This document shows positions 1-10,831 of a stretch of DNA of 64,000 nucleotides, piece after piece. Location of the stretch: NCBI GenBank assembly GCA_030867875.1, contig JAOWCC010000577.1:84859740-84923739 (forward strand). The letters are read 5' to 3'. This DNA comes from Actinernus sp. WN-2022 (Eukaryota > Cnidaria > Anthozoa > Actiniaria > Actinernidae). The stretch's first letter is position 1; every line of letters begins with the position of its first letter. Below the pieces are notes generated by a model. It did no database searches, was not told the origin of the DNA, and saw nothing but the letters and a program-made list of their open reading frames with translations. A program made the translations under genes and the position numbers.

Positions 1-284
1 GACTGGAACCATGCCACATCACCAAAGAATTCCTAAAGTGGGCGAACCTCAGTTTTGATATCTCAGGAATTAATTATAAATCGAGTTTCTGCGATGCTTA
101 TAGTTATAATTTACGATGTGAAACTTAATTGCTTTTCCTATATTCCTCTTTAAGGACCTGTTTACAAGAAGAATAGTTAATAGAGGGTATGGTTATGAAA
201 CTCAGGGACCTTCTTTGTTATGGTGAGACTATATTTTGCTCTATTTCATTGCATTAAATTATCTTTAATACGATTGAATTACAG

Positions 285-474
285 CCAAAACTCAACAGCA
301 ATGGACGGCAAAGGTTCGCAAACTACTGATTCAAGTCAGGGAAAGACCCAGATGACTTCTGATGCTGCAAGTCGCATCCAAAGCTCTTACGCCAAAGGTC
401 ATGACGGCAAGGTTGACAAGGGCAGCTTCCCGGCAAGAGCTCAAGGAGCCGCAGCCAAGAATGCGAAAAAGTGA
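285..474 (+). CDS. SMP-domain (LEA-like) small protein, copy 1, coding exon
   Basis: The coding part is 301-474 and gives 57 residues ending in TGA. The core MTSDAASRIQSS followed by a Lys/Gly-rich stretch, GSFPARAQ and AAAKN resembles the seed maturation protein (SMP) domain of plant and fungal LEA-type proteins, which are hydrophilic and linked to desiccation or stress tolerance. There is no signal peptide or membrane segment. A pyrimidine-rich tract ending in ACAG at 284 looks like a 3' splice site, and the exon starts at 285, so the 5' UTR is probably spliced from an upstream exon outside the window. The ATG at 301 is chosen because it matches the starts of the two paralogues at 21370 and 28545. 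This copy is the most diverged of the three. The family call is by motif recognition; function in this animal is inference. Confidence 0.72.
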
Positions 475-728
475 GATGTGCGGATGAGGTTTCAAGCAAT
501 TCAAGTTACTCGTCCTACAGACTAGTTATAATCAGCATGGGAACTCTTGTAGTTAGTTCACGTAACGCCCTGTAAACTGCTGTAACTGTTAAACACACTG
601 ACACCTTTTTGACGCCCGTTTCAGTTGTAATAGACCAGTTGGCGGTTAATTCCGACATTTTTAAAGGGGTGCAAGCATGACGTAAAATACAGTTTGTATG
701 GAAATTCGATGCCGAATAGTTTCGGTAA
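475..728. other. 3' flank of SMP copy 1, no feature recognised
   Basis: AT-rich sequence between the SMP gene and the start of the large duplicated block. I see no coding exon, RNA or clear repeat. Confidence 0.4.
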
Positions 729-799
729 AATCCAATTTCTGAAACATTTACTGTCTCCAAACTTAAGATACCACGTAAAAGATGAACTGATCAAAATGT

Positions 800-947
800 G
801 AGGGATGTAGCTGTCCTGGGAAGCGTGCAATCGTGTTTTCAGTTTTCCATTTGTCTGTAACGAGTCAAAGTCCGCGGGAAAATTTACAGACAAATGTATG
901 GAAAACTGAAAACCGATTGCACGCTTCCCAGCACAGCTACATCCCTC
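800..947. mobile_element. Foldback (palindromic) MITE, left copy
   Basis: GAGGGATGTAGCTGTCC at 800 returns as its imperfect reverse complement ending at 947, with arms of about 60 bp around a short spacer. The same hairpin lies at 32481-32627 in the duplicated block. It encodes nothing recognisable. Confidence 0.7.
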
Positions 948-1682
948 AAAGATAGAGCAGATTTCGTATGAGTGGGACAGACTACAGCACCGACTACAGC
1001 ACGGCTACCGTACGGCATGCCGTAACGTTGAAATGGTTTCCCATTGTTTTTGTTCTGCTGATCCAATCCAATCACAGAGTTACAGCGCAGCACAGCTACA
1101 GCACGGCTACGGACATGCCGTACAAGTTTGTCACACTCGATTTTACGGAAATTATTAGGCATCGGATTCCCATGCACTGTATTTCGCCAAATGTTTGCAG
1201 CCCTCTCAAAATGTCGCAATTAACCGGAAACTGGTCCATATTAGGGACCTTTAGCAACCATGACGGAAACGTCTTGGACGAAGAACAACTGCACCCAGTC
1301 GGCTACATTTTGAACGCTCTCTTCACCAGAACGTTTAAAACAGAACTCAAACGTAAGAAAGTAAAATACTCTCGTTTTTTCGTTTAGACTGAACGAAACT
1401 CTAATGTGATCATATTCTTTTTGAAAATCTGGTTGTGAAAGCAATTAAAGGCGAATAAACTCCGGACTATATAAAACACCTGTTCTATGTCACGTCGTCA
1501 GTACAGTGCCGTCGCCGTTCTGGTTGCCAAATTCCCCTAATTCTTTAGTAGCTCATTCATTTCTAGTAGCTTATAATGCTATGTAAGACAAACGTCGTTT
1601 TTTTCTCAAAACAAATTCGTTCTGAGTTGTTGCGGAATAAAAGCTTTGCACTCAACAATTGGTTTATAAAGTACTAGCCTGT

Positions 1683-1955
1683 GAATACAGCCGTCTTCCC
1701 TCGGGAGCCACAACCCAAAGCACTTTCCGAGAAAGATGTCTGCGATTTGAGGTCCAAAATTCCACACTGATGACGTTATGCGGCCAAGATCTTGTCGCGC
1801 TATTTGATTGGCTAGTATGTGTAATTACAATGGTAATCAAATAGCGCGACATGATCCTGACTGTGTGACGTCATCAGCATGGAATTTTGGGGCTCAAAGT
1901 CTTTCTAAGAAGGCGCATTTTGAGTTGTGGCTCCCGAAGGAAGACGGCTGTATTC
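1683..1955. mobile_element. Long hairpin MITE, left copy
   Basis: Imperfect inverted repeat of about 130 bp per arm. GAATACAGCCGTCTTCC at the left end pairs with GGAAGACGGCTGTATTC at the right end, and the centre has the pair TCGCGCTATTTGATTGG / CAAATAGCGCGA. The paralogue is at 33372-33646. Confidence 0.75.
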
Positions 1956-2748
1956 GAAAGTTGATACAGTACGTGGGGAAAAAATACCACCCTCTCATCC
2001 CATTAATCCGAAAAACACCCAAAACTCCTTCCTCTCCTTCCCTCGGTCAACATTTAACCAAATCATGCACTTAACTGAATTCATCAAATCAACAATTTAT
2101 TATATATTCGAGTCCAAGTCTTGTATCTGATTGGCTGAATAAATTAGTATCACTAAAATTATGACGTCACATCTTTAGCGAAATTAGTTGACATCCAATT
2201 TTCTAGCATTCTGATTGGCTCTCCCTATATGCAATTTAAGTACGGGCAATGAAAATGACGTCACTCGCCGTGGTAGCTTTGCAAAGTGCTTTCACGGCGA
2301 GATTTGTGAATTCAAATGGCTGTTAACCTGTCTTCCAAAAACAAGAAAATGAGGATTTCGCAAGGATTTCACAAGTAGGAGAAGTTAATCGGTTAGTCAA
2401 ACTTCTTTGTAGTGTGCCATTTGGCAACACGTGAGTTTTCTCTTGAGTTGAGAAAGTTTCTGCGAATTTGTGGTTCAGTCTTTATGAGTAGTTATCTCAG
2501 AGCACAGAAGTCTTGAATTATAACGATACTTTTATGATCCAGAAAAAAACGCAAGAAAGGATTTCACAAGCATTCCATCAATGACAGAAGTTAATCGGTG
2601 AACCAAATGCCATCTGTCAAAGAAAGCTTTCTCTCGGCACCAGCAATTAGAAATAGAAGTGTTTACGTTTTGACTTTCAATGGCTTTTTTAAACTCGAAA
2701 GCAGTTTATTTCGCACTCATTTGAAACTAAGTGCTTCGTCGTTGTAAA

Positions 2749-2922
2749 AACAAATCGCATACATTTGTCCAGTCTGTACTCGTATTGATTAAAAAAAATG
2801 TCCAAAACTTTGCAGTGAAACAACTCGCTGCACTCGTTGTTTCACTTGAGTTTTAAACATTTTATGACGTCATTTCTATGATCAATACGAGTACAAACAA
2901 TGGAAAAATGTATGCGATTTGT
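2749..2922. mobile_element. Hairpin element, right arm lost in the paralogue
   Basis: AACAAATCGCATACATTTG at 2749 pairs with the inverted sequence ending at 2922, enclosing TACTCGTATTGAT and its complement. In the duplicate near 34456-34512 only the left arm remains, so the right arm was deleted there. Confidence 0.65.
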
Positions 2923-3520
2923 TAAATAGCATGTCACTGAAATGACGTCACAACTGAGGTGGGGGTTGCGTTTTACTGCTACTGGCAGGAAAATGGCTGG
3001 CGGAAAAAAATAAAGGAAAAAAGCAAATTATGAAACTTAAGAATCGTTAACACAGGTAGAGCAACTGAAAGTTCGATTGAAGACGCCAGTTTATTAATTC
3101 GGCGGATAACCTGAACGGAAAAGAAGCAGACAGATAAAGATACAGGAACTTTAGGGAGCGGTCATTATCCATGGCCTGGAGGGGGAGGTGGTGGGGGAGG
3201 GGTTGCGGGAGGGGGGATTTCGTAGTCACCCCACCACCGACTCGGCACCCCCCTCTAACGCCATCAATAATAACCGGACCCTTTCCATCCATAAACTTAC
3301 TGACCAATTTATGATAAAGGGGCTGTGTCACGGTAATAGACTTTACATTTGCGTTCCGGGAGGGAAACAGCTATTTCCACCGATTTTGATATGAACTAAC
3401 GAACCTCTCGGCCATGTGAGATGCTTACAATCAATGCAAATATGCACTAATGACTAACAGTGTATATAAACAGTTTCCAGGGAAAATATTGAAAATCCTT
3501 TCAATCAAACATTGTGGGAC

Positions 3521-4300
3521 CAACCGAGCGATGACTCGATACATGCGCAGTACCATAACATAGCCCCTTTAAACAAAACAACAATACTCCAGTTTAACAG
3601 TTTGTATCCAATTAACAGCCACCAACCGAGCGATGACTCGATACATGCGCAGTAGCATGACATAGCCCCTTTAAACAAAACAACAATAGTCCAGTTTAAC
3701 AGTTTGTATCCAATTAACAGCCACCAACCGAGCGATGACTCGATACATGCGCAGTAGCATGACATAGCCCCTTTAAACAAAACAACAATAGTCCAGTTTA
3801 ACAGTTTGTATCCAATTAACAGCCACCAACCGAGCGATGACTCGATACATGCGCAGTAGCATGACATAGCCCCTTTAAACAAAACAACAATAGTCCAGTT
3901 TAACAGTTTGTATCCAATTAACAGCCACCAACCGAGCGATGACTCGATACATGCGCAGTAGCATGACATAGCCCCTTTAAACAAAACAACAATAGTCCAG
4001 TTTAACAGTTTGTATCCAATTAACAGCCACCAACCGAGCGATGACTCGATACATGCGCAGTAGCATGACATAGCCCCTTTAAACACAACAACAATAGTCC
4101 AGTTTAACAGTTTGTATCCAATTAACAGCCACCAACCGAGCGATGACTCGATACATGCGCAGTAGCATGACATAGCCCCTTTAAACAAAACAACAATAGT
4201 CCAGTTTAACAGTTTGTATCCAATTAACAGCCACCAACCGAGCGATGACTCGATACATGCGCAGTACCATGACATAGCCCCTTTAAACACAACAACAATA
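3521..4300. repeat. 102-bp tandem satellite, 8 units
   Basis: CCAACCGAGCGATGACTCG recurs at 3521, 3623, 3725, 3827, 3929, 4031, 4133 and 4235, an exact 102-bp period with very few differences between units. A ninth unit lies beyond the inserted LINE at 7687. The paralogous locus at 35523 has one unit, so the array expanded after the segmental duplication. The period is divisible by three, which creates a long but meaningless open frame on the minus strand. Confidence 0.92.
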
Positions 4301-4534
4301 GTAAGTAAGTAAGTAAGTAAGTAAAACTTTATTTATACACGCTTGCCCCGTCAACTATTAGATAAAAAGCTGGTTTCCACAAGGGGCGTGTGGTTACAAA
4401 TTCATAAAAAAATAAACTATTAATTTAAAAGTTATACTGAAACTACATTAATACTAACGACTAATAATAATAACTACTATACATTAATAATAACTACTCT
4501 AATTTATTACTATAAAAACCTTTACTAAATAGAA

Positions 4535-7459
4535 TCATGTAAAAGTGTGAGCATTAATTCTGCTAGTAAAGATAGATAGGGAGTCAGATTTTTGAATGGC
4601 TTCAGGAAGCGAATTCCATAATTTACCTCCGCTATATGAGAAGCTTTTCTTGAGATATTCCGTTTTTGGTAGTGGTAACTGCAGTGAGGCAGAGGAGCCC
4701 CTGAGGTTATATTGAGTTGTATTCCTCTTACTCGAGAACAGATCTGCAAGGCAACTCGGAGCTAAGCCATTGATCACTTTATACATTTGTTTTACTTTTG
4801 ACTTTGCTCGTTGAGTTTCTAGAGTTTCCCAGCCTAAGGCATTTAAAGCCTCTATGGCAGGGGTATCGTTACTCATATTCATAATTAGTCTTGCAGACCT
4901 GTTCTGGAGTTTCTGAAGCCTATTAGAGTGACCTTGACCAAAGGTATCCCATACCTCACTACAGTAATTAAAATGAGGCTGAACTAATGCGTTGTATATG
5001 CTGACTAGAGTGGCTATTTCAACAAAATCTCGAATTCGTCTCATGGCTCCTATTCCTGAGCTGACTTTTTTGGCAACATTATCAATGTGCTTGTCCCAGG
5101 ATAGATGTTGGTCTATTTCAACGCCAAGAACCCTACTATGGTAAACTTGTTTTAGAGTTTTATCATCAATCGTAATACACGGTTGAGATTGAAGGGTTCT
5201 AAGGTTATAATGCGAGCCAATTAACAAAAATTCCGTTTTTGCGACATTTAAGCTTAATTTGTTTGCTAATAGCCACTCCTTTACACATTCAAGGTCGTCG
5301 TTCATGGCCGTCTCAACTTCCTCTATAGTATTTCCAGATGTCGTTAGGTTTGTGTCATCTGCAAACAGCCGAGGAGAAGCCCGACTAAGACACTCTGGTA
5401 AATCATTTATATATAGAAGGAAGAAGAGTGGGCCAATAATAGAGCCTTGGGGGATACCGCACGTAATCTGACTTTCCGAAGACACTGCTTCATTCAGCTG
5501 GCATTTTTGCTTGCGGTTAGTTAAGTATGATAGTATTAAGGATAAGGCATTGCCGGTGATACCATATAGTTCCAACTTGCGCAGTAAAACACTATGATTG
5601 ACCGTATCAAATGCCTTTTTTAGATCCAGAAATACAACCAAATTAAACATTTTCCGATCCATGTTTACAAACCAGCTGTTTGTGCTATCCAAAAGAGCTG
5701 AAGCAGTTGAGTGATGTCTCCGAAAGCCAAACTGATGCTCAGAAAGTATACTATTTGATGTGAGATATTCATATAACTGTTCAGACATAATTTTTTCCAT
5801 TATCTTACTAATTACAGGCAGAATGGAAATTGGTCTGTAATTATCCGCTGCGTTTTTTTCCCCTTTTTTAAAAAGAGGCAAGACCCTGGCTATTTTCCAC
5901 TCGTCTGGGAAACAGCTCGAAATAATGGCATTGTTGAAAATATGTGTAAGTGCCGGGGAAATAGCAGGTGCTGCAATTTTTAACATTTTTCCAGATATTT
6001 TGTCAATGCCTGTTGCTTTAGAATTAGAGAGACTACTCAAGAGCTTGAGTATCTTTTCATTAGATATCTGCTTAAAGCGTGATATGTTAGATTGGCAAGG
6101 CTTTACAAACTGCTCAAACGTAGCGCTAGAGTCGGCCATTGAGTTGGCCAAATTTGGGCCAATATTGGAAAAATAAGTATTGAAAGCTTCCACTATTTCA
6201 TCAGGAGAATTAATTTTAGTATCGTTGACCTTGAGTTCATTTACAACAGTTTTACTGGAAGTGCGCCCAAGCAGATCATTAATTGTTTTCCAGGCCTCTT
6301 TAGGATTATTGTGTTGCTTAGCAATCTTGTTGCGATAATAGTTGGACTTGGCCTGACGCAAAGCAATGTTAACCTCATTTCTGGATGCTTTGTAGTCATC
6401 CCAATCGGAACATAATTTGGTCACCATTGCCTTGCGTTTGTTTTTATCTCTCGTAATAATTAATTCTTTTATCTCTCTGGTCAGCCATGGGACATTAAAC
6501 GATCTTTTTCTTTTGGATTGTACTGGGGCATGCTTGTCTAATACGTCTAAGAATATATCTTTCCACGCGGCCCACATCGTGTCTGTGTCAGGACTTAAGA
6601 CAATTTGTTCCCAGGGCTGAGCAAAAAGGTCTTCAACAAAACATTTCTGGTTAAACCTTTTCATGTTTCGTATTTCAATTGTTTTGGCCTTGATGCGCGT
6701 ACTTTTATAAGGATTTATCTTTCTTATCCCATAAATTAAACTATGGTCACTTATTCCCAAGTGTATTACGCCTGAGGAATTGATTTTGTCTGTAGATGAA
6801 GTTACAAAGTGATCAATGAGACTTTTTGATTGAGGTGTTATGCGCGTGGCTTCAGTTATCAATTGAGAGAGTTGATATGTCTCGTAAATTGCTTTAAGTC
6901 TTTTGGCTTGACAATCAGAATTTTTCTTTAGCAAACAACAATTCATGTCCCCAAGGATCACGTGCTCTTTGTTTTCATCATCTACTGTCTTAATCATTTT
7001 TTCAAAACTAGTAAAAAATTCGCACGGAGTGTTGGGCGCTCGATAAATAGCGCTGACAATAAATGGTCGGCTATTTGGCTTGCAAATTTCCAGGGAAACA
7101 CCCTCAATATCAACAGGAATTATCTCATTTCTAATTCGGTAGTTAATGGAGCTTCGAAGAAAAATACAAACACCACCGCCATTTCTTGATCGGTCTTTCC
7201 TTATGATATTATATCCACGGATTCCTACCTCGCCATCCGAAATCGAAGAATCAAGCCTAGTTTCACATAAGCCAATAAGATCGAACGACTGAAATAATTT
7301 GGATATACGAATTTCATCGACGTGTTTTAGGAGGCTTACAATATTAAGAAAAGCCATTTTAAACCCCCTTGCTTTTGGGCCATTAGGAATAAAGCTTTCA
7401 TCAGATAATGTAATATCTTTAGAAATTAAGCTAGGTTCGGATGGTGAATTTATGCTCAC
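4535..7459 (-). CDS. LINE ORF2: endonuclease / reverse transcriptase
   Basis: About 974 residues without a break. The N-terminal third is an exonuclease-endonuclease-phosphatase domain with GLCETRLD, GDMNC and a late SDHSLIY motif. The middle is a reverse transcriptase with FLDLKKAFDTVNH (motif A), CGIPQGSIIGPLFF (motif B) and LFADDTNL (catalytic ADD box), followed by the usual thumb and C-terminal region. No RNase H domain is seen, as expected for CR1/L2 types. It makes the nick and cDNA for target-primed reverse transcription. The annotated start is a GTG; the frame is open back to a TGA at 7472-7474 with no ATG in that stretch, so translation may depend on ORF1 termination (re-initiation or readthrough). 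All catalytic motifs are intact, so this copy could supply active protein to other elements. Confidence 0.95.
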   Translation of the reverse strand: MSINSPSEPSLISKDITLSDESFIPNGPKARGFKMAFLNIVSLLKHVDEIRISKLFQSFDLIGLCETRLDSSISDGEVGIRGYNIIRKDRSRNGGGVCIFLRSSINYRIRNEIIPVDIEGVSLEICKPNSRPFIVSAIYRAPNTPCEFFTSFEKMIKTVDDENKEHVILGDMNCCLLKKNSDCQAKRLKAIYETYQLSQLITEATRITPQSKSLIDHFVTSSTDKINSSGVIHLGISDHSLIYGIRKINPYKSTRIKAKTIEIRNMKRFNQKCFVEDLFAQPWEQIVLSPDTDTMWAAWKDIFLDVLDKHAPVQSKRKRSFNVPWLTREIKELIITRDKNKRKAMVTKLCSDWDDYKASRNEVNIALRQAKSNYYRNKIAKQHNNPKEAWKTINDLLGRTSSKTVVNELKVNDTKINSPDEIVEAFNTYFSNIGPNLANSMADSSATFEQFVKPCQSNISRFKQISNEKILKLLSSLSNSKATGIDKISGKMLKIAAPAISPALTHIFNNAIISSCFPDEWKIARVLPLFKKGEKNAADNYRPISILPVISKIMEKIMSEQLYEYLTSNSILSEHQFGFRRHHSTASALLDSTNSWFVNMDRKMFNLVVFLDLKKAFDTVNHSVLLRKLELYGITGNALSLILSYLTNRKQKCQLNEAVSSESQITCGIPQGSIIGPLFFLLYINDLPECLSRASPRLFADDTNLTTSGNTIEEVETAMNDDLECVKEWLLANKLSLNVAKTEFLLIGSHYNLRTLQSQPCITIDDKTLKQVYHSRVLGVEIDQHLSWDKHIDNVAKKVSSGIGAMRRIRDFVEIATLVSIYNALVQPHFNYCSEVWDTFGQGHSNRLQKLQNRSARLIMNMSNDTPAIEALNALGWETLETQRAKSKVKQMYKVINGLAPSCLADLFSSKRNTTQYNLRGSSASLQLPLPKTEYLKKSFSYSGGKLWNSLPEAIQKSDSLSIFTSRINAHTFT

Positions 7460-7471
7460 ACTTTTGGCCGA

Positions 7472-7651
7472 TCAATTATTAATAAGAGAATTAAAATTGT
7501 TCTGCAAAGCTATACTACCTGCGGGGTTTAAGTGTATGCCTTTCGCGTTGAGGTGAAATGCTTTGATATTAGAGTTTGCGGCAAATTCCCAGCCATTCTG
7601 GTTACAAAATGAGCGCAGTATGCGATTGGTTTCTCTTACCCTGTTATTCAT
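7472..7651 (-). pseudogene. LINE ORF1 C-terminal fragment (SGNH/GDSL esterase-like)
   Basis: About 59 residues ending in TGA at 7474-7472. The motif KGIHLNPAGSIAL matches the last block of SGNH-hydrolase-fold esterases, with the catalytic His in HLN; such domains are typical of ORF1 in CR1/L2 LINEs. Everything upstream, including the catalytic Ser block, is missing because the element is 5'-truncated at 7652, where satellite sequence resumes. The fragment is in the same reading frame as ORF2, separated by the single TGA. Confidence 0.8.
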
Positions 7652-7652
7652 G

Positions 7653-7770
7653 TCCAGTTTAACAGTTTGTATCCAATTAACAGCCACCAACCGAGCGATG
7701 ACTCGATACATGCGCAGTACCATGGCATAGTCCCTTTAAACAAAACATCAATAGTCCAGTTTCGCATTAA
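7653..7770. repeat. Ninth unit of the 102-bp satellite, right of the LINE
   Basis: Resumes with CCAGTTTAACAGTTTG exactly where the array left off at 4300 and leads into the unique sequence shared with 35590. Confidence 0.85.
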
Positions 7771-7842
7771 TGAATTACCGCTGGATGCGATGCCTACAGG
7801 CGCATTTACTGGCCTCATCTTGATGTTAAATATTCATAAATA
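7757..7842 (+). repeat. 85-bp repeat shared with 35590-35675 and an SCFD2 intron
   Basis: CCGCTGGATGCGATG followed by an ACAG/GCGCATTTA block and CTCATCTTGATGTTAAA is found here, at 35590-35675, and inverted at 46021-46110. All three read openly in one frame around PLDAM or PLDEM. Its nature is unknown; see findings. Confidence 0.6.
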
Positions 7843-8339
7843 CCAGCGGCAAGATGGGTTGTTACGACACAATTATAGCGAATCTGCGATATTTATTTTT
7901 GATACATAAACGATGATGCTTACATACATAGTCCGCATTGATTCCGTCATTTACCTTTTAAAAAGCTAAAATACAAATATTGTTTACTATAACCATAACA
8001 TAATTGCTGGTAAGTATAAAGAGGATAATGATATACCATACGCTAGTGCTAATTCTGACCAATCACGGTTTTTGAGAAACTATCCACCCACCCACCCCTC
8101 CCTTGGGTATACATGTGTATTTAAAGTGCAAGTATCACTGATGTGAAAACAATATTGCACTGTTGTGTTTGTTTCTCACAAAAATATATTAATCTTGCAA
8201 ATTTTGTAATATTTGACATTAATCCTTAATTTTGATTATTCTTCGTCTTAAGATGAATCAACTCCCTCCAAAGAGAAAACTACTGCAATAAAATCCCGTA
8301 GGTTTCCATTCTGACATCACAAGAATCATCAATCCCCAT

Positions 8340-9174
8340 TCTCGTTCCCAGTATCTCCTCAACTAACTGAATGATCGGAGGCTCTGGTAAGACACAAACC
8401 AGGCTCTAATTTGATTGGCTAGCCAAATCGGCTGTGCGATGAAGAAAGATAAAACGGTTGCTGCGCATAGCGCTTTCTTCCGGTTTTACGAAAAGAATTC
8501 CTTCCAGCATAAACCGATTCTCCGGCATGAGAACGGGTATTTTGTAGTAAATACAGAAGTTATGTGTTTAAAAATATGACTGAACAGAAGAACGATTGTA
8601 TTCAAAAGTCAAGAGATAAAGATTTTCTTTGCCTACTAGCCGAACGAAACTGATAACACACACTCGTGGAGCCAAGGTACGTTGCCTTTGATGCATATGT
8701 CCAACCGAATGTTTGCTGATCAAGAACTCTCCCGAGACAGCAAATCACTTTGCAAACGATCATTGCAAAAGCAAAGGGAACTAGGAGTTGAATTGTTAAC
8801 ACGTGAGTGCTAGCCAACATAAAAATTCGACTTACAATTCGAAAAGTAACCGCTAATATTAAATGTGCAGTTCTGTAAATATTTTTAATGTGAAATAAAT
8901 TATTTTATCTTTTTCAAGCACTAGCCCTCTCTGTAATTCATCCAAGTCTTGTGCTCTTCATGATCAGGTGTAACTTTATAGGGATATAACGATCAGTTAA
9001 ACAGTATAAATAATTTAAAAAGTGTTTCAAAAGTCTGTGAAACATCAAGGGATTTAAGGTTTAGTGTAGGTGGAGGACATTGAAAGGCACAACAAAACAG
9101 GTACATCCAGTGTTTTTAAAAATATATAAAATTGTCTTGTAATCAGTGCCAATTAATCTATTCTTCATACCTCA
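8340..9174. other. Left-copy-specific sequence, no feature recognised
   Basis: Homology to the right copy ends near 8338 (36165 there). I found no coding exon, terminal inverted repeat or RNA. It may be part of the same insertion as the polymerase relic that follows. Confidence 0.35.
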
Positions 9175-10339
9175 TCGCAACACGATGTAGCCAAAGCCAC
9201 AGGCCTGATGTAGCTGAGTCTTCTGGGTGTTGCTCTTGCTTGGCTCGAGCTCTGGTCCTTCGATCTTAGTGGTCAATGCCTCGAAGTCGGCATAGATGAC
9301 ATATGGGGCTGGTAGCTGCTTGTGCCAGTTCTGAAAGGAGAGCTTGTTCTGGCGTCTCCACTCTCACTGCTGTTTGTCCTAATACCTTTGCACTCGGGCT
9401 TATGTGCTTCTAGAAGGTCTTCTCGGGAGTATCCATGTAGACACCTCTCACAGAAATGTTTGCGGTGCTCGTGCTTGCTCTGATCATAGAGGAGTCGATT
9501 CAAATCCTTGATCCAGGTGTAGTGGTACTTTCCAGATTTCTCTATGAGCAGCGCATTGATGCACTTCTTCGCAGACTGCTTACTAATCCTGTAGACTACC
9601 ACCACGTTCTCCCATCCAAAGACGTTGATTGCAAGGTCGTTTTGCTTCTCAACCCTATCGATCTGTGATATAGGTGTGGGTTCATCGATTAATGAGAAGT
9701 CGAGGCCATCCTTTATAGGATACTTAGAGGGCCTTTGTGGGTCCTTCACAGCGGGGAAGAGTGCTGACCGGAGGATCCATTGCAAGCAGTTGTCGTCTTT
9801 GTTTTGGACGTTGACCACAGCCTTCTTGTTTTGAACTTCATTGGGAGCGGAATGTAGGAGCCACCTCGTAGTGGCTGGTATCGCGCAATGTCTAGCCAAA
9901 GTAACACGACTCTGTCGACCACCCACCCCGAGCCTCTGTGTGTCCATTCCTCTAGGGTCTCTTGGATCGTGGGAAAAGACTTGTCTAGAGCCTTTTGGAT
10001 CTCATTGGCTTGTAATATGGCCTCTTGCTTGCTGCGAAGTACTGGGACAACGAATTCCTCACTACCATAGGGGTTGTCCTTCCATAACTGTACTTTCAGG
10101 GCGAGCTGGAATTTTATCCGTTTGAGATCGCGAATCTCCTCCTCTAGCTTCTTGTGGATGATATCGCGGACACCATCTAAGATTGCCATGGAATCAGTAC
10201 CGAGTTCGTGGTCCTCTGAAACGTCCATCTGCCAGCCACGGAGGAATTTACCAATGGCCCATTGAGTGCGTTTGAATACGAGGTTTGGCGTGGGTTTCTG
10301 CTCGTACAACCGTACTGCATCTCTCTGATAGTCATCCAT
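9175..10339 (-). pseudogene. Polinton/Maverick-type B-family DNA polymerase, N-terminal part, frameshifted
   Basis: Begins at an ATG at 10339 and reads leftward. Recognisable blocks are DRVVLLWLDIARYQPLRGG, then a block with INVFGWENVVVVYR, then a Cys-containing segment with HFCERCLHGY and LLEAHKPEC, then VIYADFEA near 9298-9276. The last is the Exo I motif of protein-primed B-family polymerases. The frame is broken at least three times: near 9857, and twice between about 9370 and 9310. The polymerase palm domain is absent. This layout (Zn-binding region before Exo I) fits the pPolB of Polintons and the related adintoviruses. In an intact element it would replicate the element's DNA; here it is a dead relic. 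The paralogous region (36.2-37.9 kb) lacks it. Confidence 0.75.
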
Positions 10340-10756
10340 GTTGGTAGGGTATAATATTGGTTTCTCTATTCTCTAATAGGGCGTTTTTTTAGTTACAAGC
10401 TCAGCTAATACGATGTTGAACGTTTTTCTAGCCCTCCTCCCTATTCGCATCAGTGTTATCTGTGCATTAATGTTGTCACATGGGCGGCAGAGTCGTGTCT
10501 CTGCGTTAGTCCCAACTCCACACTTACGTACGGCAGGGGTATGGCTCTGTTGATCCTCTCCTGATCTGAGTTCGATGCTGCTTACAGTGCTCAAATACGC
10601 AGTTCTTACCACAAATGGTTGTCCGGCTAATAGTTAGCCATTGACACTGATTGTATGTACGCATGTTTATGGGTATAGTACAGTGGTACTATCTATCTAA
10701 ATGGGTATTTATGGTTACATTAATGCATGCCGGCGGATTGCGTTAGTGGTGACATT
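10340..10756. other. Sequence between the polymerase relic and the element terminus
   Basis: No supported gene. Its place between the polymerase start and the inverted repeat at 10757-10831 fits a Polinton subterminal region. Confidence 0.35.
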
Positions 10757-10831
10757 AGTAGTATATACGCTGGCGGTTCCGGGGCGGCTACCATAGGGAG
10801 GTGCGCCAGAACCGCCAGTGTATATACTACT
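10757..10831. repeat. Inverted repeat, probable Polinton terminus
   Basis: AGTAGTATATACGCTGGCGG at 10757 is matched by its near-exact complement ending ATACTACT at 10831. At 10832 the sequence becomes CTCTATATATG, homologous to 37892 in the duplicate, so 10831 is an insertion boundary. The AGT-type end and a polymerase reading inward from it suit a Polinton end. Confidence 0.5.

Larger units (their letters stand above)
4301..7652 (-). mobile_element. CR1/L2-type LINE, 5'-truncated in ORF1, intact ORF2
   Basis: A non-LTR retrotransposon in minus orientation. In element order it holds the C-terminal end of an SGNH-esterase-like ORF1 (7651-7472), an intact endonuclease/reverse transcriptase ORF2, a 3' UTR of about 210 bp (4534-4325) and a (TTAC)6 tail (4324-4301). 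The satellite flanking it reads AATA on the left and GTCCAG on the right and rejoins without loss, so the insertion is blunt or has at most a 2-bp GT target duplication. Short or missing target duplications and simple-repeat tails are usual for the CR1/L2 group. The paralogue at 35.5 kb is an empty site, so this copy postdates the segmental duplication. Confidence 0.93.

Noticed and set aside
968..1387. 139-codon plus-strand frame (also at 32795-33067)
   Set aside because: Lies in non-coding repeat sequence; the duplicate has a shorter, altered N-terminal part and there is no family resemblance.
3505..4290. 261-codon repetitive minus-strand open frame
   Set aside because: Produced by a 102-bp (34-codon) satellite; the single-unit paralogue has no such frame and there is no sign of selection on it.
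3521..4300. CRISPR-like array
   Set aside because: Units are contiguous with no variable spacers, and the DNA is eukaryotic.
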